A DNA stretch of 23,439 nucleotides from an uncultured Lactobacillus sp. (GTDB lineage: Bacteria > Bacillota > Bacilli > Lactobacillales > Lactobacillaceae). Below, in pieces: positions 16,897 to 23,439 of the stretch. The position numbers and the translations under genes are program-made. Below the pieces are notes generated by a model. The model had not been told where the DNA came from and searched no databases. It worked only from the letters and a program-made list of their open reading frames with translations. Location of the stretch: positions 1 through 23,439 of the forward strand of contig CALYQE010000013.1 of assembly GCA_945281075.1 (NCBI GenBank), given 5' to 3'. How positions within the stretch are numbered: the stretch's first letter is position 1; every line of letters begins with the position of its first letter.

Positions 16897-17055
16897 ATGG
16901 CTGATAAAGGATTTAAAGATAAAATAGCTGGAAAAGCTAATGAACTTAAAGGTAAGGTACAAGAAGCAGCTGGCGATGTGAAAGACAAAGCACAAGATGC
17001 TGCTGAAAGCGTTAAAGACAAGGTCGATGACGCTAAAGAAAACTTGAAAAAGTAA
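16897..17055 (+). CDS. CsbD family stress-response protein
   Basis: A 52-residue, highly charged, Lys/Asp/Ala-rich protein of the CsbD/UPF0337 family. Genes of this family are commonly induced by general stress; their biochemical role is not established. The sequence starts MADKGFKDKIAGKANELKGKV and continues as imperfect 11-residue amphipathic repeats (AAGDVKDKAQD, AAESVKDKVDD), LEA-like and probably helical or partly disordered. It has no signal peptide or membrane segment. ATG at 16897 follows GAAAGGACCT; an upstream TTG-initiated extension would run through this ribosome site and is rejected. Monocistronic, with a perfect terminator 9 bases downstream. Confidence 0.88.
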   Translation: MADKGFKDKIAGKANELKGKVQEAAGDVKDKAQDAAESVKDKVDDAKENLKK

Positions 17056-17063
17056 ACTTGTTT

Positions 17064-17106
17064 AAAAAAAGAGCTGAGAATAGTAATTATTCTCAGCTCT
17101 TTTTTG
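17064..17106. terminator. Strong bidirectional terminator after the CsbD-like gene
   Basis: Perfect stem AAAAAAAGAGCTGAGAATA / TATTCTCAGCTCTTTTTTT with a GTAAT loop. A- and T-runs lie on both flanks, so it can also end the minus-strand transcript of the DUF2974 gene, whose stop is 19 bases away. Confidence 0.9.
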
Positions 17107-17124
17107 TGTTACACATGAAACAAT

Positions 17125-18324
17125 TTATCGTAGTTGTTTCTCTACGTCAGGTGGCAACTTCAGATTAGGCCGTTCAGAATCATAAAATTCATAAAAAACA
17201 GGTGCTTTATTGGAGTCATTACTCTTGGGATAGAGATCATAGTTATTCGCCATTAGCGGCATCGTCATATTGTTTTTATATGAATCCCAGATTTTGCCCA
17301 GAATTTGCGCAAGCAGTTTCCGTTCCTGCGGCTCAAGCGAAAGAAAAACGCGACTCAGACGGTAGGTTCCCACAATTTTGTTACTAGTCAACTGGTGCAA
17401 TTCAGCAATATCAGCATTTTCAAAGGCTTCAAACAGATCAGAGAATGCCTCGTTTCGTTCTTCTTTAGGAATAGAATGATTAAAATTGATTAAAGCATGC
17501 CGAATTATCCGACTCGAAGAAGATAGCCCGTCAGCAAGCGTAAAACTGTCGCGTCCCACCGACCAACGCCGCGGATCGTGCTGATTCCGCATTGCGGCTG
17601 TACTTTTGACGACGATTGTCTGTTCGGGATGATCGAGCATTGCACCGAAAATCGAGCCTTGAGGAATATAAGTTTTCATTTTAGACATGGATCTTTGAAA
17701 ACCGGTGCTAGTATATATTTTATGGGAAAAACCGGGTCCATCAAAGCTAATTGCCTTCAGCACGCGGTCTTGAAGCTCAACCGGTGCAGCACTCAGGGCA
17801 TATTGGGCAAAGTTGCCACCCTTTGAATGTCCAATTAAATAGATTTGCTGCTCGGGGAATTTGGTACCGATTTCTGCTAAATATTCGGCTGCAACGTCCT
17901 GACCATAGATTTCTGGCAGGTAATTCATGCCCATATCTTCTTGCCAGCCGATCATTGTGCCATCGGTACCGCGAAAAACAACGGCAATAATATTTTCGGT
18001 AATTGAAAAAGTAGCCGCATTGAATTGCAGTGGGTAAGGATCATTTTCAAGCCGATCAGTCCAGTCCAGAATCTTGATGTTGCCAATCCGTGGGCTTTCG
18101 GCCAGCAGAATGATTTCGGCAGCTGTTTCGGAGTGCATTTGGTGTTGAAATGACGGCAAGTCACGCAATTTTTCGGCTACTTCTCCTAGGGTATGTCCAA
18201 TTGCGGACTTGTCAGCCGGAAGATAAATGAGTGAGGCTAGTAATGAGGCATCAATACTGTTAAATTTGTTTTTTGCAAAAGGCAAATCCCCGCGCCAGCG
18301 TAAATAATCAAGTGAACCAGACAT
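17125..18324 (-). CDS. DUF2974 (Mbeg1-like) alpha/beta-hydrolase, lipase-like
   Basis: A cytosolic 399-residue protein of the Mbeg1-like/DUF2974 family, which has a lipase-type alpha/beta-hydrolase fold. The N-terminus is SGSLDYLRWRGDLPF, characteristic of this family. The hydrolase core contains VVFRGTDGT (oxyanion-side strand and loop) and the nucleophile elbow GHSKGGN, with Ser at about residue 167. AISFDGPGF follows. Acid and His partners are not assigned with certainty. The true substrate is unknown. ATG at 18324 has AGGAG 9 bases upstream; an ORF extension to 18414 lacks such support and family sequence. No signal peptide. It is downstream of mgtC on the same strand, but with a ~90-base gap. 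Confidence 0.88.
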   Translation of the reverse strand: MSGSLDYLRWRGDLPFAKNKFNSIDASLLASLIYLPADKSAIGHTLGEVAEKLRDLPSFQHQMHSETAAEIILLAESPRIGNIKILDWTDRLENDPYPLQFNAATFSITENIIAVVFRGTDGTMIGWQEDMGMNYLPEIYGQDVAAEYLAEIGTKFPEQQIYLIGHSKGGNFAQYALSAAPVELQDRVLKAISFDGPGFSHKIYTSTGFQRSMSKMKTYIPQGSIFGAMLDHPEQTIVVKSTAAMRNQHDPRRWSVGRDSFTLADGLSSSSRIIRHALINFNHSIPKEERNEAFSDLFEAFENADIAELHQLTSNKIVGTYRLSRVFLSLEPQERKLLAQILGKIWDSYKNNMTMPLMANNYDLYPKSNDSNKAPVFYEFYDSERPNLKLPPDVEKQLR

Positions 18325-18415
18325 GAAGTTGCTCCTTTCTGCTGAGCCAGCAAAATTAGTCAAAATTGCAATGGTTAATTTGCCATTTAAGCACAAAAAA
18401 TGCCTAATAAGCAAG

Positions 18416-19117
18416 TTATTTACCTAAACTGGTGTAACTGATGCGCTTAATATCAGGGTATTTCCGCAACGCCATAATAATATCATTTTCATCAATACTA
18501 TTATTGATAATGCCGTCAACGAAAAAGATGATGTGATCATCACTAACAAATAGTATTTTAACCGAAACATTTTCAACATGATTAGCGGCTAATTCCTGCT
18601 GAATCGTTTCCAGAATATGCGGCTTGTTGACTGCTTCAATTTGAATATTAAAACGAATGTGCATGATGATTTTATTAATAAGATTATCGTCATGAAAGAG
18701 CATTTGAATTATGAATAACAAAGCAGTGGCCAGGACACCTAAGAAGTATAATCCGGAACCAATGGCCATGCCGATTGCGGCCGTGGCCCAGATTCCGGCG
18801 GCCGTGGTTAATCCTGAAATTTGATCCTTCTTGACCAAAATCGTGCCGGCACCAATGAATGAAATACCAGATACTACTTGAGCTGCGATTCTGGAGGCAT
18901 CAAACTCCATGCCCGAAATTTTAATTAAGTCATTAAAGCCATACTTGGAAACAATCATAAAAAGTGCAGAAGAAAATGCAACAACAATGTGAGTTCTTAC
19001 TCCCGCACTCTTTCGTTGAATTGCTCGCTCATAACCGATTAAAGCTCCGCATAAAGAAGCAACTACAAGTCTAAGCAGCCAAGGCAGTTGGTCCGCAATC
19101 GGCGTGATGTTTAACAT
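18416..19117 (-). CDS. MgtC/SapB family membrane protein
   Basis: A 233-residue inner-membrane protein. The conserved MgtC core is clear: RLVVASLCGALIGYERAIQRKSAGVRTH, then about four to five membrane helices with VSGISFIGAGTILV and GLTTAAGIWATAAIGMAIG. The soluble C-terminal domain (about 145-233) resembles the ACT-like domain of MgtC proteins. In Salmonella and Mycobacterium, MgtC proteins are tied to low-Mg growth and ATP-synthase control; the role in lactobacilli is not known. ATG at 19117 has GGAGAG about 12 bases upstream, a rather long spacing. No terminator is evident between it and the DUF2974 gene. Confidence 0.9.
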   Translation of the reverse strand: MLNITPIADQLPWLLRLVVASLCGALIGYERAIQRKSAGVRTHIVVAFSSALFMIVSKYGFNDLIKISGMEFDASRIAAQVVSGISFIGAGTILVKKDQISGLTTAAGIWATAAIGMAIGSGLYFLGVLATALLFIIQMLFHDDNLINKIIMHIRFNIQIEAVNKPHILETIQQELAANHVENVSVKILFVSDDHIIFFVDGIINNSIDENDIIMALRKYPDIKRISYTSLGK

Positions 19118-19149
19118 TATTTTTAAGTCTCTCCGTTTCTAACTATTCT

Positions 19150-19179
19150 TGTATATTATACTCTTAAAAAGTTGGTCAA
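19150..19179 (-). promoter_or_regulatory. Candidate mgtC promoter
   Basis: On the minus strand TTGACC (19174-19179), an 18-base spacer, TATACA (19150-19155). A better-looking TATAAT overlaps it but is only 13 bases from the -35. It sits about 30 bases before the start codon. Confidence 0.5.
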
Positions 19180-19237
19180 AGAGATTGATTTTGGGCAGTA
19201 GGGGGCATGATTAAAATAGGGGAGACTGTCAGCAAAA

Positions 19238-19987
19238 TTAGCTAAGTTTACTGTATTTGATGATTTCGTTATTTAAGAGGTCGTTAAAAAGATAAAAGAG
19301 CAAATGATTGCTGATTGAGTACTTAGTTAAGTCGTGGACGTTGGGCAAAGTAAAAGTTTCGGTCGTTTGAAAAGGCAATTTTTTGGCAACCGTGACAGCA
19401 TACAAACTAATGGAGCTCTGCTGGGCACTAGCAATAATTTTATTAGTTAAGGCACTCTTGCCGGAAACCGTGTAGACAATTACCAAGTCATTGGGTTTAA
19501 AAGCATAGCTTAAACTGTCTGAAAAATAGATTTTATCCATCACTTCGGCATAGATATTTAATGTTTGTAAATTATATTTGAGCTGATCGGCACATGGTGC
19601 AGATTTTCCTGTAGCAACAAGCTTTATTGCCGGTGCAGCAATGATTTGTCGTGCTAAATATTCTAAATCTAAATTCTTGGTAAGCAATTGATCAAGGATG
19701 TGCTTATATGATTTGATCATCAGGTTAACGGTTGAAGCGGCTTGATTGCCATCGCTTTTTTCAGCATAGTAAGCATTAACGGCATATTTAAACTCTGTAT
19801 AACCTTGAAAGCCAAGCGTTTTACAAAAACGGGTAATGGTATTGCGTGAAACGCCAATACTTTGTGCCAAGCTGGTAATGTTTTTTTCAAGTACCAGTTC
19901 AGGGAATTCGATGAGAGTGTCGGAAACAATCTTTTCTTGCCGAGTTAATTGGGAGCGAGTTGACTTAATTAATAAAAAAAGATCCAT
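19238..19987 (-). CDS. RpiR family transcriptional regulator (beta-glucoside operon)
   Basis: A 249-residue regulator. The N-terminal helix-turn-helix (about 1-75) has LTRQEKIVSDTLIEFPE, then SLAQSIGVSRNTITRFCKTLGFQGYTEFK. The C-terminal SIS sugar-phosphate-binding domain (about 95-240) has IKLVATGKSAPCADQL and DLVIVYTVSGKSALTNKII. The ATG at 19987 lies 7 bases after AAGGAAA; a longer frame to 20341 runs antisense through the neighbour's 5' end and is not used. It is transcribed divergently from the 6-phospho-beta-glucosidase and PTS genes. Its effector is therefore probably a phosphorylated beta-glucoside or derived sugar phosphate, and the dyads at 20015-20058 are its likely operators (inference). 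Confidence 0.9.
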   Translation of the reverse strand: MDLFLLIKSTRSQLTRQEKIVSDTLIEFPELVLEKNITSLAQSIGVSRNTITRFCKTLGFQGYTEFKYAVNAYYAEKSDGNQAASTVNLMIKSYKHILDQLLTKNLDLEYLARQIIAAPAIKLVATGKSAPCADQLKYNLQTLNIYAEVMDKIYFSDSLSYAFKPNDLVIVYTVSGKSALTNKIIASAQQSSISLYAVTVAKKLPFQTTETFTLPNVHDLTKYSISNHLLFYLFNDLLNNEIIKYSKLS

Positions 19988-20014
19988 GAAGATTTCCTTT
20001 CTTAGATTATTTTT

Positions 20015-21548
<1,534 letters not shown>

Positions 21549-21566
21549 AGCTTGGGGGTTAAGCTA

Positions 21567-22960
21567 ATGAATGATCAAATATTTGCCCAAAAAATTATTG
21601 AATTAGTGGGCGGACCAAATAATGTTGAAAAATCGTGGCATTGTGCAACACGCTTACGGGTTATTCCCAACAATGATGCTGAAGTGAATGTCGATGAGCT
21701 CCAAAAGCTGAAAGGGGTGCTAGGCGTTGTCAAAAGCGGAGATCAGTATCAGATTGTAATTGGCAACCAAGTCGCTGGAGTGTACCAGGAATTTCAGAAT
21801 TTACTAACGTCAAGTAATGAACAAGGCCAGCGGCCAGAGGCTAAAAGTGAAATGCCAAAAAAGAAGGCTAATATTTTTAGTCGCATGCTGTCGGCGTTAG
21901 TTGGCTGCATTACACCATTAATTCCGGTTTTGATTGCTGGTGGTATGGGCAAGTGTATCGTGCTGCTCTTGCCAATGCTCAAGCTTCTGGATAAAACTTA
22001 CAGCACCTACCAAATTTTATATTTCATCTTTGATTCATCGTTTTATTTTCTGCCAGTATTTGTGGCGATTGCGGCGGCTAAACAATTTAAAACCAATATT
22101 TATTTGTCAGCTTTGGTCGGTGCAACTCTAATAAACCCGAATTTTATTGCATTAATTCAGAGCGGCAAACCGCAAAATCTGTTTGGCATACCGGTTAGTC
22201 CAGCTAGCTATGCCAATACGATTATTCCGGCTATTGTAGCTATTTGGGCCTTAGGCTATGTTGAACATTTCTTTGATCGCTATCTGTGGCGGCCAATTAA
22301 AAGTTTTATGGCACCATTACTGAGTATTATTATTGTCCTACCACTGACTTTACTGGCAATTGGACCAGCGATGACCTGGGTTTCAAAGGGAATCGCGGCA
22401 ATCATGTTTTTCCTAAGCGGAAAATTAGGCCCGTTAGCCATCGCCCTATTTGCTCTGGTTTATCCTTGGATCGTAACCACAGGAATGCACTCTGCTTTGG
22501 CTATTGCCGGTTTAGAAGCAATTACTAAAAGGGGCGTCGACCCATTCACGCGGGTATTAACGTTACTGCACAACATTACCCAAGGTGCGGCAACTTTAGC
22601 TGTTGCGGTCAGGACTAAGGATAAAGAACTGCGCGCTACAGCTATTTCAGCTGCTTTAACAGTATTTTGTGCCGGAATTAGTGAACCTTGTCTGTATGGC
22701 GTAACTCTAAAATATCGTAAACGATGTATTCATGTATGATTGGTGGCTTTGCCGGCGGAATTTATGCGGGTATTATGGGCGTTAATGCCTACGTCTTTAT
22801 GACACCGGGTTTGATTACTTTACCAATGTGGATTAATCCTAATAACACAGGTAATTTACAAAACTTGCTGAATGCAATGATTGCGGCTGGGATTGCCGCT
22901 GTAGTTACCTTTGTCGTGCAGCTTTTCATGGGAATCGACGAGTCCAAGCAAGTGAAGTGA
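21567..22960 (+). pseudogene. Beta-glucoside-type PTS permease IIBC, frameshifted near the 3' end
   Basis: Would phosphorylate and import a beta-glucoside. The IIB domain (about 1-85) has the phosphorylated Cys at residue 26 in WHCATRLR. The IIC domain (about 105-464) has many membrane helices and the GISEP motif near residue 375. No IIA domain is fused, so IIA must come from elsewhere. The frame breaks at about 22720-22723: the first frame ends KYRKRCIHV at 22739, whereas restoring one base (AAACGATG to AAACCGATG) yields KYRKPMYSCMIGGFAGGIYAG and continues to TGA at 22960. The restored length, about 464 residues, fits a IIBC protein. The truncated product would lose its last ~75 residues. 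ATG at 21567 follows a GGGGG ribosome site at 21554-21558. Confidence 0.85.
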
Positions 22961-22992
22961 TTTTTTGAAGAATAAGTCAGACAAAACAAAGC

Positions 22993-23035
22993 AGCGAATT
23001 TGTGGTCAGGAATTGACAACAAACTCGTTGTTTTT
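22993..23035 (+). terminator. Terminator after the PTS gene
   Basis: A 16-position stem (22993-23008 with 23014-23029) with a GGAAT loop, two mismatches and one G-U pair, followed by TTGTTTTT. It lies 32 bases after the PTS stop codon and separates this operon from the tRNA gene. Confidence 0.6.
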
Positions 23036-23066
23036 GGTTAAAAGATAAATTAACCGGTAAAAGTAC

Positions 23067-23095
23067 TTGCGTAAAGCTAATTGATATGGTTTAAT
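23067..23095 (+). promoter_or_regulatory. Promoter of the tRNA-Thr gene
   Basis: -35 TTGCGT (23067-23072), 17-base spacer, -10 TTTAAT (23090-23095) preceded by TGG as an extended -10. Predicted transcription start near 23102, about 19 bases before the mature tRNA 5' end. Confidence 0.65.
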
Positions 23096-23120
23096 AAATA
23101 TCGTTGTCGAGTTTGACAAT

Positions 23121-23193
23121 GCTGACTTAGCTCAGTTGGCAGAGCACGTCACTAGTAATGATGAGGTCGGAGGTTCGAATCCTCTAGTCAGCA
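23121..23193 (+). tRNA. tRNA-Thr, anticodon AGU
   Basis: The cloverleaf folds completely. The acceptor is GCTGACT/AGTCAGC (7 perfect pairs), the D-arm GCTC-AGTTGGCA-GAGC, and the anticodon stem CGTCA/TGATG with one G-U. The loop CTAGTAA has U33 and anticodon AGU at 23154-23156. The variable loop is AGGTC and the T-arm GGAGG-TTCGAAT-CCTCT. The discriminator is A at 23193. CCA is not encoded. The anticodon has A at position 34, which would read ACU directly or more Thr codons if deaminated to inosine. Confidence 0.95.
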
Positions 23194-23218
23194 TAAATTA
23201 AACAATCTTTTGATTTTT

Positions 23219-23265
23219 AAGTCTGTTATTCAAGTTTGAAATAGCTTTGAATAACAGGCTTTTTT
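23219..23265 (+). terminator. Terminator after tRNA-Thr
   Basis: Long stem AAGTCTGTTATTCAA / TTGAATAACAGGCTT with one G-U pair, an interior loop and a T-run at 23260-23265, 25 bases after the tRNA. Confidence 0.85.
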
Positions 23266-23439
23266 GATACTTTTGCATGATTTATATTCAGTTATAGGTA
23301 GTTATGAGAATTTAGACTTGCCACAATTTTTGCCACGCGGTTTTATTATTAAAGCTTCAAAAGGGCTGTACAAAAAGTAGCGGGATAATGATCAAAATGT
23401 ATCAGTTACTATAATAAGCAAAAATCAAAGTAAAACTAA
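23266..23439. other. Right-edge intergenic sequence without a recognisable gene
   Basis: An AT-rich stretch with stops in all frames that I checked. It contains two direct TTGCCAC copies (23319-23325 and 23333-23339, one helical turn and a half apart). A GGGCTGTACAAAAAGT segment near 23363-23379 resembles ends of some lactobacillal insertion sequences, but neither can be assigned. Confidence 0.4.

Overview
The window is the chromosomal replication-origin region of a low-to-moderate GC Firmicute, most probably a member of Lactobacillus in the strict sense. The evidence is the gene order dnaA-dnaN-yaaA-recF-gyrB-gyrA-rpsF-ssb-rpsR followed by gdpP-rplI-dnaB, the protein sequences themselves, and strong AGGAGG-type ribosome binding sites. 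I cannot name a species from the sequence alone.

Left flank (1-1213, minus strand): a decaying sugar operon. A 5'-truncated and frameshifted lactose/cellobiose-type PTS IIC gene is followed after 13 bases by a tyrosine-phosphatase-like gene that carries an in-frame amber codon and runs off the left edge. Most Firmicutes have rpmH in this position, so the flank looks rearranged.

Origin and replication core (1214-10297, plus strand): a cluster of DnaA boxes precedes dnaA. A second element between dnaA and dnaN has two degenerate boxes, a short GC-containing spacer, a DnaA-trio-like run and an AT-rich tract, as in a bipartite origin. DnaN ends at a terminator. A new promoter then drives yaaA-recF-gyrB-gyrA, with very short or overlapping junctions.

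Ribosomal/SSB operon and second replication operon (10381-16720): rpsF-ssb-rpsR has an extended -10 promoter and a strong terminator. gdpP-rplI-dnaB supplies cyclic-di-AMP turnover, ribosomal protein L9 and the replicative helicase. Between the two operons sits an oppositely oriented merR-DUF4260 pair whose promoter has the hallmark 19-bp MerR spacer, with a perfect palindrome filling most of it.

Right part (16721-23439): a CsbD-like small stress protein; minus-strand genes for a DUF2974 lipase-like protein and an MgtC-family membrane protein; then a beta-glucoside module. The module has an rpiR regulator divergent from a GH1 6-phospho-beta-glucosidase gene and a PTS IIBC gene. Its intergenic region carries two mirror-image operator-like dyads 30 bp apart. 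The PTS gene is broken by a one-base frameshift near its 3' end. A tRNA-Thr with anticodon AGU follows, with its own promoter and terminator. The last ~170 bases hold no recognisable gene.

I did not find a clearly new multi-gene system. The more notable items are the decayed carbohydrate genes at both ends, the origin architecture, the two well-formed operator regions, the tRNA with A at position 34, and the merR-DUF4260 pair within an otherwise conserved block.
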